This document shows, piece after piece, positions 25,501 to 36,100 of a stretch of 64,000 nt of DNA. Position numbers and translations under genes: made by a program. The stretch is from Parabacteroides sp. AM08-6 (GTDB lineage Bacteria; Bacteroidota; Bacteroidia; Bacteroidales; Tannerellaceae): NCBI RefSeq assembly GCF_003473295.1, contig NZ_QRMP01000018.1, positions 1 to 64,000 of the forward strand. The letters run 5' to 3'. Each line of letters begins with the position of its first letter. Positions within the stretch are counted from its first letter, which is position 1. The notes under the pieces were generated by a model. That model had not been told where the DNA came from, did not search any database, and saw nothing but the letters and a program-made list of their open reading frames with translations.

Positions 25501-26564
25501 TCACGTATGACTTCTCCTTTCAGCGAATGCTGTTCATTCCAAGGATAATAAACTTGGAAAGGACGGAAAGGGGAATAGTAGTTCACTCCGTTTTGGTGGA
25601 AACAAATCCAAATCCCGTTTTCGCGATCCCTGCAAAAAGCAGAGATAAAATGGCTGGAAAGTGCGTATGGATCTAATGGGTCTTGGCGGATACGCGTACA
25701 TTCGCCACTGTTGAGCCGATAGATGAATAGTCCGGAATCGGTCCCAATCCAAAGTTCATCGGTGTCTTTCTCCAAAAAGCTGTTGATAAGTATCGTTCGC
25801 CGGTTAAGCTCTTGTATGTTCAAATCCTGATAAGTTCGGGTTACAGTATCGAAAACCTTTACGTCGTCATGCTCGAAAGCAATGTATATACGGTTTGCAG
25901 TGAGTGAGGGCTGGAGCATGAATAATTTTTTGGAAGAATAAGAAAGAGAGTGTGCAAACATATTATATGCTTCCGTGCTTCCGTCTTCCGGATTCAGTAA
26001 GGATATATATCCTTTTGAATCCCCGACCCATATATTATTTTCAGCTGTAATGCAGAAGGATGTATAATTTTGTTCATCTTTAGTAGAGAATATTTTGAAT
26101 TGGTTGTCGTTTGTGTTGAATCGGATAAGGCTTCCATCCATTAGAATCCACAATTGATTGTCCATATCAAATTGAAAAACATGAATGCCTTTGTCTGAAG
26201 TAAAGGTGAGATGATGGAAGGATTCTGTAGTTTCGTTATAATGGTAAAGTCCGGAAAGAGTTCCCACCCATAAATCTCCGTTTTGGTCGCAGGCAAGATG
26301 GGTAATCCAGTTACTCCCGATGGTTTCCGGTATGTCCGGGTCATTTCGGAATACCTTGAATGTATAACCGTCGAAACGATTCAAGCCATCGCGAGTCCCA
26401 ATCCAGATATATCCACTTTTGTCTTGTACACAGCTGGTTACCATATTGTCACTTAACCCGTTTTCTACCTGATAGTGGCGGAAAAGGTAGTTACTATCGT
26501 CAGCATGTGCCTGTGTTAGACAAAATATAAAGAATATGGATAAGATTAGCTTCAAATGTTTCAT
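22593..26564 (-). CDS. hybrid two-component system sensor/regulator (HTCS)
   Basis: A 1323-residue one-protein signalling system starting at ATG 26564 with signal peptide MKHLKLILSIFFIFCLTQAHA; the frame extends 19 codons upstream. In order: a periplasmic two-propeller sensor of Reg_prop repeats (about 30-680), a Y_Y_Y domain (about 690-770), a membrane helix near 780, a histidine kinase with phospho-His in NIAHEIRTPLTL (about 828), HATPase (about 930-1050), a receiver with Asp in ISDVMMP (about 1120), and an AraC-type DNA-binding domain (about 1220-1320). HTCS proteins usually sense a sugar breakdown product and switch on a polysaccharide locus. Here the divergent neighbour is an MFS transporter and no glycoside hydrolase is near. 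Confidence 0.95.
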   Translation of the reverse strand: MKHLKLILSIFFIFCLTQAHADDSNYLFRHYQVENGLSDNMVTSCVQDKSGYIWIGTRDGLNRFDGYTFKVFRNDPDIPETIGSNWITHLACDQNGDLWVGTLSGLYHYNETTESFHHLTFTSDKGIHVFQFDMDNQLWILMDGSLIRFNTNDNQFKIFSTKDEQNYTSFCITAENNIWVGDSKGYISLLNPEDGSTEAYNMFAHSLSYSSKKLFMLQPSLTANRIYIAFEHDDVKVFDTVTRTYQDLNIQELNRRTILINSFLEKDTDELWIGTDSGLFIYRLNSGECTRIRQDPLDPYALSSHFISAFCRDRENGIWICFHQNGVNYYSPFRPFQVYYPWNEQHSLKGEVIRDICTDIYGNIWIGTEDAGINCLEKKTGTFTNYQPVPGERGLAHTNIRGLATSGDKLWIGHVIHGIDLMDIKTRKVIKHYSLLKDSATVKNSTVRCIKVSQEGQIYVGTDDGVYKYDFLNDRFLYAPQFPPFSANCIYEDRLGRIWIGMFNRSFYYNPVSNTGMYLPYDKLNTQRHNFVNDACEDKESNMWFATVEGVIKYDFQTGESLHYTVKNGMPSNVAFRILPDDNENLWISTANGLVSLDTQTGKITTYTEAHGLITRQFNDNSAFKDDKGTFYFGTVKGFIHFKPLEVQPTAERMDVHLGSLEIQNEIGGKCILNCSASSPVKKITLTHKESTFSINFSALNFIAPNSIQYAYRMGNMDKEWMPIGERNTVYFTELHPGDYTFEVRAANLSNNWSDTPTRLQITILPPWWVSDTAYIIYIIVVLAILFFSLYSWRRKTKRTMAYHMQLFEDQKEKELYQAKIDFFINIAHEIRTPLTLIKNPLERLLKSENISEKENNSLILMDKNVSRLLSLVNQLLDFRKTEIEGYRLSFVRTEIVTLLTETARRFQEMATEHNLLLNLDLTMQELYVFVDKEAITKIFSNLFSNAIKYADNSIIIRIQLSSDYETFMVDFINDGKPIPSEIKEKIFEPFYRVGGSENKPGTGLGLPLARSLAEMHHGTLRVEEFPDSSSMTMFRLTLPVKLPESIKPEEEETTAGTIEHEVTYIQEEGRPSILIVEDNKEMSHFIADEVNQSYNVLIAGNGAEAIDLLKSHSVQLIISDVMMPIMDGFALLKEVKTDIEFSHIPVILLTAKNTLQSRLEGLELGADAYIEKPFSSNLLMAQISNLLSNRDNIRKFYFKSPIANMKSMAYTKADENFLEKLNNIINENISNPDLDVNMIADLMHLSRPTLYRKIRAISDLTPNDLIKISRLKKAAELLIQGNMKIYEISETVGFSSQSYFWSAFIKQFGTSPSKYAKEHRNT

Positions 26565-26789
26565 ATATGTTGTTTGCGTTTGCGACCGAAAGATACTCAA
26601 AAATGTATTATCTGTTTTCATTTATTGTGTCATGGATTTGAAAAACTGTCTCAATACCCCTGATAATTGCAGAAAATGAGATGAATGCGGGAAAGTTTGC
26701 AACAAAGGTGGACTGAATATGGACAGGAATGTCTCTACCTTTGAATTCATAAAAACACAATAAATAAAAACTACCTTTATTTTATTATT

Positions 26790-28019
26790 ATGGATACACT
26801 ATCTTCAAATCAAGGATGCGCAACGAAAATCCAACTTTCTCTGATGATGTTTATGCAGTATATGTTAAGTGCCGTTTGGTGGGTACCGTTGGCGGCTTAT
26901 TTATCACATACATTAAAGTTGGAAGTTTATCAGGTTTCACTGGTATTAAGTGCAATGGCAATAGGCGCAATGGCCTCTTCTTTTATAGGTGCGATTGCCG
27001 ACCGTTATTTCGCAGCTGAGAAAATCCTGGCTGTATTAAATGTATTAACAGGCGTGTTCCTTCTGTTGGCTGCACAGCAGACGGCTTTTCCTCCGTTAAT
27101 GTTTTTTGTGGTGATGGCAATGCTTTGTCACATGCCCACTCAGAGTCTGACCAGTACGATTGCAATGAGCCATGCTCCTTCCGAAGAATTCCCACGTATT
27201 CGTATGTTTGGCTCAGTAGGTTGGGTCGCTTCGGGAATTTTCAGCATTGTGGCTCTTCATGTTTTGAAACTTCAGGCTTTTGACACTACTAATTTGCCGA
27301 TGTATTGTGGTGCCTGTGTTTGTTTGGTGGCGGCATTACTTAATTTGAGACTTCCTCATACCCCTCCGGCAGTTGATAAAAGTGCAAAAATATCATTTAT
27401 GGATATTACCGGTTTCAGTGCATTTTCGCTGATGAAAGACAAAAATTACCGGGTTTTTATGATTTTGACTTTTCTTTCTATCATTCCTTTTAATTTGTAT
27501 CATGTTTATGGTTCGATGATTTTGGCGGACGAGCATGTTCAAAATATAACCGTTACCCTGAATTTAGGACAATTGGCGGAAATGTTCTTTTTGGTTATAA
27601 CAACCTCCATTCTTGTAAAATCCGGTATTAAGAAGACTTTGATTTTCGGTATGATTGCCTTGTTGGTACGTTATGTAGCCTTCTATTTCGGGGCGGAAAC
27701 CGGACAGCAATGGTTTTATTATATCGGAATTATTGTACACGGGCTTATTTTCGGCCTCTTTTATGTGGGAGGACAAGTATATACGGATAATGTAGCTCCC
27801 AAAGAGATGAAGGCACAAGCACAAGGTTTGTTGTTTTTCTTGGTTTGGGGTATCGGCTTCCTTATCGGGACTTTGTGGAACGGTTGGCTGATAGGTCTTT
27901 TCCGTGATGGCGGAAAATGCGACTGGCCGGTCTTGTTTGTTATTTCATCTATATTCTCGTTTGTATTATTAATCCTATTTATATTCATGTTTAAACCTGT
28001 CTCGCTAAATAAGAAATGA
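26790..28019 (+). CDS. MFS transporter, nucleoside:H+ symporter-like
   Basis: A 409-residue protein with 12 predicted membrane helices in two halves joined by a cytoplasmic loop near residue 190-215. The N-terminal half has FIGAIADRYF, the conserved loop 2-3 motif, and RIRMFGSVGWVASG. The overall sequence resembles the NupG/XapB (NHS) family, which imports nucleosides, though related MFS members take sugars. It is divergent from the HTCS gene, so it is a likely target of that regulator. A -7-like TACCTTTA lies about 20 bp upstream, and it ends in its own terminator. Confidence 0.75.
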   Translation: MDTLSSNQGCATKIQLSLMMFMQYMLSAVWWVPLAAYLSHTLKLEVYQVSLVLSAMAIGAMASSFIGAIADRYFAAEKILAVLNVLTGVFLLLAAQQTAFPPLMFFVVMAMLCHMPTQSLTSTIAMSHAPSEEFPRIRMFGSVGWVASGIFSIVALHVLKLQAFDTTNLPMYCGACVCLVAALLNLRLPHTPPAVDKSAKISFMDITGFSAFSLMKDKNYRVFMILTFLSIIPFNLYHVYGSMILADEHVQNITVTLNLGQLAEMFFLVITTSILVKSGIKKTLIFGMIALLVRYVAFYFGAETGQQWFYYIGIIVHGLIFGLFYVGGQVYTDNVAPKEMKAQAQGLLFFLVWGIGFLIGTLWNGWLIGLFRDGGKCDWPVLFVISSIFSFVLLILFIFMFKPVSLNKK

Positions 28020-28096
28020 GATTTGATATAGTTTTTAGATTAGATTTCAATATTTTTAATTCTCAATGTTGATTATATTAACCAAATACCCGACCG

Positions 28097-28136
28097 AAAG
28101 GACTGTACTTCCAAAATAGGTACAGTCCTTTTTTTG
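28097..28136. terminator. terminator after the MFS gene
   Basis: AAAGGACTGTAC (28097-28108) pairs perfectly with GTACAGTCCTTT (28120-28131) across an 11-base loop, followed by a T-run. Confidence 0.9.
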
Positions 28137-28169
28137 TCCGATTTATATGTTTCTTAACATGTACTTTTC

Positions 28170-28203
28170 TTTGACAATCTGTAAGTAGGTTTGTGTATCT
28201 TTG
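28170..28203 (+). promoter_or_regulatory. rocD-rocF promoter
   Basis: TTTG at 28170-28173 and TATCTTTG at 28196-28203 match the Bacteroides -33 and -7 elements with a 22-bp spacer. The rocD ATG is 57 nt further on. Confidence 0.75.
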
Positions 28204-28259
28204 AGGTGAACATTGTAAGAAATGCTTACAATATGCTAAACTTTTAAATCGTGAACAGT

Positions 28260-29468
28260 ATGAAACCGGAAGATTACATTACCCGTGAGGAAAAATATGG
28301 TGCACACAACTATCATCCTCTGCCTGTCGTTTTGAAAAAGGGCGAAGGCGTATTTGTTTGGGACGTGGAAGGAAAACGCTATTTTGACTTCCTGTCCGGT
28401 TATTCTGCTCTCAGTCAGGGGCATTGTCATCCGAAAATTATCGAGGCATTGAAGAAACAGGCTGAAGAATTAACGCTGGTATCGCGCGCTTTCCATGCTG
28501 ATGTGCTGGGCGAATATATGGAATTTGCCTGTAAGTTTTTCGGATACGACAAACTTTTGCCGATGAATACGGGAGCCGAAGCTGTAGAGACTGCCTTGAA
28601 GCTGGCGCGCCGGTGGGGATATCGTGTCAAAGGCATTGCTTCGGAGCGCGCGAAAATTATTGTTTGCAGTGAAAATTTCCATGGTCGTACGATTACTATA
28701 ATCTCAATGAGTACCGATCCCGGTTCGTATGCTGATTTTGGTCCTTATACTCCGGGTTTCATAAAAGTTCAGTACAACAATGTGCAGGAACTTGAAGAGG
28801 CTTTGAAAGAACCGGATGTTGTAGGTTTTTTAGTGGAACCGATACAGGGAGAAGCCGGTGTGGTAGTACCGGACGAGGGCTATTTACGTGTTTGTTATGA
28901 ACTTTGCCGTCAGCATAATGTCCTGTTCATGGCAGATGAGATACAAACAGGGATTGGGCGTACCGGAAAGCTGCTGGCTTGCGATTATGAGGCGATTCAT
29001 CCGGATATTCTGATTTTGGGCAAGGCTCTTTCCGGGGGAGTGACTCCTGTTTCGGCAGTTCTGGCAGATGATGAGATTATGTTGACTATTGCTCCCGGAG
29101 AGCATGGTTCGACGTACGGTGGAAATCCTTTGGCTGCCCGTGTGGGAATTGCTGCTCTCGAAGTGGTTCGTGATGAGAGATTATCGGAAAAAGCCTATGA
29201 GATGGGAGTCCTTTTCCGGGACGAAATGAATAAGATTGATAACCCAATGATAAAGAAGGTGCGTGGAAAAGGGCTTTTGAATGCTGTCGTTACTGAGCCT
29301 CATGGAGATAAAGTAGCTTGGGATATCTGCCTGGCTTTAAAAGAAAATGGTTTGATAGCCAAGCCGACTCACGACCATATCATCCGTTTTACTCCTCCAT
29401 TGGTTATCACCCGTGAACAAATGTTGGAGGCTATCGATATTATACGGGAAACATTTGCACAATTTTAA
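28260..29468 (+). CDS. rocD: ornithine aminotransferase
   Basis: A 402-residue class-III PLP aminotransferase. The ATG at 28260 ([14 protein letters not shown]) is preferred over the GTG three codons earlier. Key parts: [13 protein letters not shown] near the substrate site, [17 protein letters not shown] (PLP phosphate), [16 protein letters not shown] with the ring-binding Asp, and the Schiff-base Lys in [14 protein letters not shown]. It turns ornithine and 2-oxoglutarate into glutamate semialdehyde and glutamate. The arginase gene follows 12 bp later. Confidence 0.92.
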   Translation: MKPEDYITREEKYGAHNYHPLPVVLKKGEGVFVWDVEGKRYFDFLSGYSALSQGHCHPKIIEALKKQAEELTLVSRAFHADVLGEYMEFACKFFGYDKLLPMNTGAEAVETALKLARRWGYRVKGIASERAKIIVCSENFHGRTITIISMSTDPGSYADFGPYTPGFIKVQYNNVQELEEALKEPDVVGFLVEPIQGEAGVVVPDEGYLRVCYELCRQHNVLFMADEIQTGIGRTGKLLACDYEAIHPDILILGKALSGGVTPVSAVLADDEIMLTIAPGEHGSTYGGNPLAARVGIAALEVVRDERLSEKAYEMGVLFRDEMNKIDNPMIKKVRGKGLLNAVVTEPHGDKVAWDICLALKENGLIAKPTHDHIIRFTPPLVITREQMLEAIDIIRETFAQF

Positions 29469-29479
29469 GAAGTGTCGTT

Positions 29480-30376
29480 ATGAAAATAAACGTTATAGGA
29501 GTCCCTTTAAATCTGGGATGTGATCGAGAGGGCGTAGAACGTGCCCCGAATCATCTTCGTGAACGTGGATTGATGCAATTGATACGGAAAAACGGTCATA
29601 AAGCGTTCGATTTGGGAAATTTGTATGTTCCTTCTGTTAGCGAAGCGGATAAATTTGCTCGTAGCCGTAGCATGAAGTATCTGGACGCTATTGTCGAGGT
29701 GAATAATAATCTGGCGGAATTGGTTTATGATACGCTTCGAGGAGGGGCTTTCCCGCTTGTTGTCGGAGGCGACCATTCGCTGGGTTTGGGGAGTGCTTCG
29801 GGTGTCGGCAAATGTTTTGATGATTTTGGTATTATCTGGCTGGATGCCCATGGAGACATCAATACAAGTGAGACCTCACCGAGTGGGAATATCCACGGTA
29901 TGCCCCTGAGTGCCTTAATGGGAATGGGGAGTGAGGAGCTGGTGAATGTATATGCTCCGGGTAATAAAGTAACCCCTCAGAATGTCTTCCTTGTCGGGAC
30001 TCGTAGCTTGGATGAGGGGGAAAGGGAATTGATTGAACGGGAACAATTGAGTGTTTATACCATGGATACCATCCATCTGAAAGGAATTGCGTTTGTTGCC
30101 GAAGATATCAAACGAAAGCTGAAAGAGCGTAAAATACGTAATATCCATTTCAGTATTGATGTAGATAGCATTGATCCTCGTTTTGCCCCGGGTACGGGAA
30201 CGCGTGTCTGTGAAGGGCTTATGCCTGATGAATTTAAAGATTTTGTGGAACATATTCTTTCTACGAATTTAATCAAATCGATGGATATTGTGGAATTAAA
30301 TCCGGAATTGGATATAAACGAACAGACTTCTGCCCTCTGTTTGGATATTATCGATTATATAACGGCACGACTATAA
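29480..30376 (+). CDS. rocF: arginase
   Basis: A 298-residue ureohydrolase with all manganese ligands in place: GGDHS (96-100), WLDAHGD (120-126) and SIDVDSIDP (about 229). The SPSGNIHGMPL loop that binds the substrate guanidino group is also present. It splits arginine to urea and ornithine; with RocD it forms the arginine-to-glutamate-semialdehyde route. It is cotranscribed with rocD. Confidence 0.93.
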   Translation: MKINVIGVPLNLGCDREGVERAPNHLRERGLMQLIRKNGHKAFDLGNLYVPSVSEADKFARSRSMKYLDAIVEVNNNLAELVYDTLRGGAFPLVVGGDHSLGLGSASGVGKCFDDFGIIWLDAHGDINTSETSPSGNIHGMPLSALMGMGSEELVNVYAPGNKVTPQNVFLVGTRSLDEGERELIEREQLSVYTMDTIHLKGIAFVAEDIKRKLKERKIRNIHFSIDVDSIDPRFAPGTGTRVCEGLMPDEFKDFVEHILSTNLIKSMDIVELNPELDINEQTSALCLDIIDYITARL

Positions 30377-30423
30377 CTGCTTATGTTTGATTTACCAAAA
30401 TGTTCCACTATATCCCTTGCGGT

Positions 30424-30500
30424 GGAACAAAAGTTTCTGCATAGTGGAACAAAAGTTTCCATAGCAGGAAACAAAAGTTTCCTCGTAATGGAACAAAATG
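30424..30500. repeat. array of about 22-bp repeats (GGAACAAAAGTTTC)
   Basis: GGAACAAAAGTTTC occurs at 30424-30437 and 30446-30459; GGAAACAAAAGTTTC at 30467-30481; a partial GGAACAAAATG at 30490. The period is 21-23 bp. An inverted GTTCCAC lies just before the array (30400-30406) and another at about 30602. The array lies in the 380-bp gap between the rocF stop and the tamL stop, which holds nothing else recognisable. Confidence 0.75.
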
Positions 30501-30756
30501 CTACATGCCGGAAGGATTCACTGATATTCCCGATTGTAATCCTCTTGATAGCTATTCGAACACTGTCTGCCCTTTCTATTCTGAAATGACTATTCGGTAG
30601 CGTTCCACAAACTTTTTTATGTAAGAAACCCGTAAAGGTGACAGCAATCCGCCCTTTTTATCAAGATGCGATTTGCTGCCACTGTGGGCGTAAGTTGTTG
30701 CTTGTTAGTGCTTAATGGTTGAAAAAGTGACAGTGGTGGCAGTAAGCAAGAAAAAC

Positions 30757-33138
30757 TTAGAAAGGATATCCGATAGCCAGGTGTACGCCCATACCATCCC
30801 TGAAATTCGGAATATTATAATATCCTTTTTTCCCTGTATCATAGGGGACATGCAAACCTATTCCCCAATCCAGCCGGAGTACGATAAAAGTAAGGTCGTA
30901 GCGCAACCCGATTCCTGTTCCCAGAGCCAAATCTTTCAAAAAACGTCCCCATTTCAGCTGGCCGCCCGGACGTGCTCCGTCGTGGCGAAGCAGCCAGACA
31001 TTCCCCGCATCCAGAAAGGTCGCACCGTGGAGGTCGCCCAAAATCGGGAAACGATATTCGAGATTGGCTTCGAACTTGATGTCACCTGTCTGGTCCAGGT
31101 ATCCGTATTTTGTGTCGGTCGGATGGAAGCTGCCGGGACCGATGGAACGAATGGTGAATGCGCGGATACTGTTGGCTCCTCCGATATAAAATTGTTCGTT
31201 ATAAGGAGTTGTATTTGAATTACCGTAGCTGTAGGCAATTCCTCCCATCAGGCGGCCAACCAAATGCTGACGACCTCCTAAGGCATAATTATAGCGGATT
31301 TCGCTTGTTACTTTTACAAATTGGGCAAATTTATTTTTAAATAATGTCTTGTCCTTATCGTTGAAATTCTTTCCGGCTATAGCATAGGCTGCGTCCAGAA
31401 TATTACCGGCCTGAGTGACGGATGATTGCCACCAAAGATGGTTTTTGCGTGAAGTAATCGGGGAATCATCATACGTATAAGTATAGCCCATTGTTGGGAT
31501 AAATTGATTGTCAAGGCTTCGTCCCAATGCTTTGTTTACACCGACTATAGAGTCGAATTCGTGTGTTGTATGCTGTAACAGTGAATAGGTTAGCTTGAAT
31601 GGAGTCACAGAATGATGGCTGGTGGCTGTCGGTTGGAAATCATAAGAGGCACTTCCTCCGAATGCCAACATTTTGAAGAATTTAGCCCGGTTCAGTTGGT
31701 CTGCGTAAATACGGAAAGATGTACTGGATGGGTATTTCATATCTCCTTTTATCAGGCTCGGGAAAATAACTTCCGGGAAAGTTAATGTTCCGCTGACACC
31801 GAATTCCCAACTGTTGATTGCCGAATTGTTGCCTGATACTCGTTTACCGGTTTGCCATTCATAGGAACCACGCATACTGACACCAAATGTTTCACCTCCT
31901 CCGAAAATATTCCGTTTTGTCACACTAAAGATGGCTCCCGGCCCTGTTTGGTCGTTACTTTTGGTCGTTACGTTCAGTTCCAGCTCACCGTCGAGAGGCA
32001 GGTCGTATACCGTATTGATTTGCAAGTCGAGTGTATCGCAGCGGCGGGACGTGTCTTGTGGGGTGTATTGCATTTCCGAATAACGGAAAATGCCGAGTCG
32101 TGAAAATCCGGTTTGTGTTTTTTCTTGTTGCGATTGGGAATAGAGGTCGCCCGTTCTGAATTTCAAACGATTATAAAGAACGGAAGGGCGTACGCGCAGC
32201 TTCCCTTCATAAAAAATAGTCAGGTCCTTATAACGTAATGAATCTGTGGGTGGTTCGCTATTGAAACCGTTTAGCCGGATTGAAATATCTCCTATTTTCC
32301 ACGGGCGCAAGGCAGTACGGGGAAGGCCCGGTTTGGTAGAAACACGTAAAGCTACGTATCCCGGATTCATGATTGTGTCAGCTTGGTAACTGATAAATTC
32401 CGGACGGAAATAATAAAAACCATTATTGCGAAGCAATGACGAGATACGTTGACGCTCTGATTCGAGCCGGGTGACATTGAAATTGTCTCCGTCTTTCAGC
32501 AGGCTTTCACCAATGTTGGTTTGGATGAGTGTGTCAATGCGGTGACGAAGACGGATATAGGCTATACTGTCGTAAGTGAAGGCTTTGTTCATCTCGACGT
32601 TATAACTGATTTTAGCTTTTTTCGGATTTTTTTGGTCTGGTTCTATTTGATAAGAGGTGGAACCATGAAAGTAGCCATATTCACGTAGTAGATTGTAGGC
32701 AACCTTGGTACGCACATCTGGATTTACGGTATTGATATATACCGGTTTGGCGGCGAGCTTTTTAAATATCCACTGTCCGATTTTCCCTTTTTTGTTGACG
32801 AAGGCATTATATACCCATAAACCGAATGGGAAAGGAACACGTATGGATGAGCTTCCTAACAAGGCATTATTAGGAGGATAAGCAAGTGCAGCCTCTATTT
32901 CCGTCAATGCCTCTTCTCCTTCGGCGCTTTTGTCTTCGTTTGTTACTTCTATCTTTTTAATACCTGTGTAGAGTACTTCGTCGTTCGGCAGGTTTTTGGT
33001 AGTCGAGCAGGAAGAAAGGAAAAGGCAACATAAGGCAAGAAATGTTCCCATTCCCCCACAAATGAACTTTCGTACAATTGTTTGTCCATTGTCTCCTCTG
33101 CAGTATATGTAATCGATATGTCTTTTATTTTTTTCCAT
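30757..33138 (-). CDS. tamL: TamL, lipidated BamA/TamA-family assembly protein
   Basis: A 793-residue protein starting at ATG 33138 (MEKNKRHIDYIY); the open frame continues upstream inside tamB. A lipoprotein signal FLALCCLFLSSC places a lipidated Cys near residue 43. Then come POTRA-like domains (about 60-400) and a C-terminal 16-strand Omp85 barrel (about 420-793) ending in aromatic F. The VRGF-like loop reads SIRAFTIRSIGPG. In Bacteroidota the TamA role is filled by such lipidated TamL, working with TamB in outer-membrane biogenesis. Its start overlaps the end of tamB by 14 bp. Confidence 0.85.
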   Translation of the reverse strand: MEKNKRHIDYIYCRGDNGQTIVRKFICGGMGTFLALCCLFLSSCSTTKNLPNDEVLYTGIKKIEVTNEDKSAEGEEALTEIEAALAYPPNNALLGSSSIRVPFPFGLWVYNAFVNKKGKIGQWIFKKLAAKPVYINTVNPDVRTKVAYNLLREYGYFHGSTSYQIEPDQKNPKKAKISYNVEMNKAFTYDSIAYIRLRHRIDTLIQTNIGESLLKDGDNFNVTRLESERQRISSLLRNNGFYYFRPEFISYQADTIMNPGYVALRVSTKPGLPRTALRPWKIGDISIRLNGFNSEPPTDSLRYKDLTIFYEGKLRVRPSVLYNRLKFRTGDLYSQSQQEKTQTGFSRLGIFRYSEMQYTPQDTSRRCDTLDLQINTVYDLPLDGELELNVTTKSNDQTGPGAIFSVTKRNIFGGGETFGVSMRGSYEWQTGKRVSGNNSAINSWEFGVSGTLTFPEVIFPSLIKGDMKYPSSTSFRIYADQLNRAKFFKMLAFGGSASYDFQPTATSHHSVTPFKLTYSLLQHTTHEFDSIVGVNKALGRSLDNQFIPTMGYTYTYDDSPITSRKNHLWWQSSVTQAGNILDAAYAIAGKNFNDKDKTLFKNKFAQFVKVTSEIRYNYALGGRQHLVGRLMGGIAYSYGNSNTTPYNEQFYIGGANSIRAFTIRSIGPGSFHPTDTKYGYLDQTGDIKFEANLEYRFPILGDLHGATFLDAGNVWLLRHDGARPGGQLKWGRFLKDLALGTGIGLRYDLTFIVLRLDWGIGLHVPYDTGKKGYYNIPNFRDGMGVHLAIGYPF

Positions 33139-36100
33139 CCTCTTCTTCCACCGGTTTAACTTTATTTTTCTTGAAAATAAACAGCTCTCGCAGGTGACGC
33201 ATCTTCTTACGAAGAACAATACCCGCTCCTGTTTCCGTAATTTCGCCTTCCAGTAAACTTTCGTAATTCTTATCGTGGAAAAGCTTGATGTAGCGTGTAC
33301 CGCTATTATCGAGGCGGTATTCGATGGCAACATTGTCGATGAATGGCTGTGCTTGTCCCTGATTGACATTCTCGCCTGTCGAGATACGACCTCCGAGAAT
33401 GATGCTGATACGATCGTTATAAAAACGTTTGGCAAAACGGAAAGAGAAATCTGTCCGTTCGCCTCCGCCGGCATCACCATTCTGATCGTATTGTTCCATG
33501 CCGAGCGTGATATCTACCGATTTTAAAGCACTCCCGGCAATATTATTGATTTCACTCTGTAAGAAGCTGTTAAGTGCCGCTCCCATGTCGAGATTTGGTT
33601 TTCCGCCGCCACCGGCATTTTTATCATTAATGTTGAGATACATGCCGGTAACCAACATGGTGACTGCTATTTGTGAGCGTTCGCTTTCACCCATCTTGGA
33701 TAATTCCTGTTGCATATTTTGGTCTTCAGGCGCCTGTATGACAAATTGCAATTGCAAGTTTTCCAGCGTTTGCTTGATGGTCACTCCTACATTGAAGGTG
33801 ACGAGGCGTGGAGGTTGTTCGTTTAGTGTAACAGAAGCTCGTACACGTTCGGTTGCCGTTAGATTCATCATCGGGTCCATCGGATTTCCACTCCATTGTA
33901 TATAACTGCCGTCTTGTATGTTGAATTCTTTCAGCGGGATAATCGGCATGGCGTATTTTACCGTTCCTCCCGTCAGGCTGTAACGTCCGTTCAAAATCAT
34001 CTCTCCTTGTGTTGTGTATTGGAAAGATAAGTCACCTCCACCTTCAAGTTCGACACGGCTGGATTGGTCGGGAGTGATATCTGCATTCAGACGGACGGAT
34101 TGGTCGATACGAATAGTCATCAACATATCCAAGCCTCCGATAGGAAGAGGTGCTTCAGGTCTTCTTCGCCTATTGACCAGTGTATCCGAGAAATCTGTGA
34201 ATGTCACCAAATCAGCTAAACGATCCTGTGCAGTGAGCGGGGAATCCTGCATGACGTAAGTGACATTGGTTCCTCCTAACAATTGCAAGTCACCACGCAT
34301 GATAAGGGCATTGAGAGGACCTTTTACCGTGGAGTTGAGATTAACAAGCAATTTCCCGTAAACCATGCTTTCCTTATTCCGTTTAACGTTCAGGAGTTGC
34401 ATATTGTTGGCAGTCAGTTTCAGATTTGCCATCATCCGGGACGGGTTGTGGAAATCAATGTTTCCGTCTATTACAAACGGATTCGTCCCTGATGCGTAGA
34501 TATTATATTTATTGAATTGAATCAAGTTGTCTTTTACATCAATCTTTTTCTCGTCAAAACGAAAACCGGAACCAACGGCTGTGACGAATACAGTGGAGCT
34601 ATCCAGTTGCATATAACCGTTGACCAGCGGCTCTTTGCTGGTTCCGGTAATCGTCATTTCTCCTTGAAGTGCCCCGTTCAGCTTGGCCATGTTGTCCGGA
34701 ATGAAAGGATTGGCCATCATTAGCGGCAAATCCATGACGCTGATATTCCCTTCTACATGTTCGCTTTTTCCTGCTTGATAAAGAGCGGTGACGGCAGTTA
34801 CTTCATTTTGGTCGCAAAAGAGGTGCATATCTACCTGGTGCTTGTTGTCATTAAGAGGTAGATAAACCGCGTTGAACATTAATTCGCCAACCCGTCCGCC
34901 TTCATAAAAAAGGCTGTCTATGTGTGTGTCGGCAACTACCAGGAAACTGCTGTCGGAAGGAGCATATTGCAAGTCGGCACTCAGCATACCACGCATAGCC
35001 GGTATGTTAGGGAAACCTTTGGAGATAACGTCCAGATTAATCTGGCTGAGTTCTGCATGTAATTCCTCCATATTCTCTCCTTCTGGAAGGGAATGAATCC
35101 AAAGAGAGGCATTCTCATCGCCGCTTAGTCGAATATTTGCCTGAATATCTTTCATTCCTTTATAGAGAACGAAATTATCACTGTTCAGTTTGAATGGCCG
35201 GAAAGCAAGTATTGGATTATCCGGGAAAAGATGCAGGCGGATACCGCTTGGGTCTTTGTCTGCACGCAGTCCAAGTAAAACCCCTGTCTCTCCTTTTCCG
35301 TTTGTGTAATGAATTTCGGTATCTGCATAAGTATTTCTTATTTTACCTTTAATACCGGCAGTGAAAGGAGGCTGTTTGCGGAAAGGGGTCTTGATGACTT
35401 TCCCTTCGTATAACAGGCCGAGTGAATCCTGGCTTATTGTAAAACAGATGGTGTCAATCTTGCTTGTATCGCGCATCAGCGAAAAAATGTCTGCATCGAA
35501 AAGAAATCCTTCTTCCGGGGATGTACTGGCCTCGATTTGGATATTATTGAATGAAATGTCGTATTGCTGTAAAATGTTGTAAATGGGATTATCCTTACCG
35601 GCGGTTACTTGTAAGTTCATATCCGGAAGGAGAGGGCGGAAGGCGGGTATGTTTATGATGGAATCGCGTTCCAATTGTTTGTTCATATCTTCGCTGATTT
35701 TGCTGAACTTGTTTATCATAGTTTCCAAATCAGCATTGCCCGTAAGGATAATACCTAAGTCACCGGCATGGAAAGAGACACGGGTGGTATCTGTGGTACT
35801 TTGTGCGTGCAGTGTCAGGGTTTTCGGGTGGAATGTTCCGGTAGAATTAGTCAGTTCCCAGTTTCCGAGCGTGACGTCTACCAGATTATTTTTACCCATA
35901 TCTGTTTCTGCTTCGGCAAAAAGCTGGAAGGATGTAGTGAGTGAATCATTCATCAAATGCATTCCGTAAAGGTCGAAATTATCCACGTCGGCAATCAACA
36001 TCGCTTTAATTTCTTTTTTATAGAGGGTGGCATTGAGCGACATATCGATTTTTGCCAATGGATATTTGCTGAGTAAATCGAATTTAAGTAAGTTCTTTTC

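Noticed and set aside
30383..30589. 68-codon frame after rocF
   Set aside because: It only translates the tandem repeats; no protein features.
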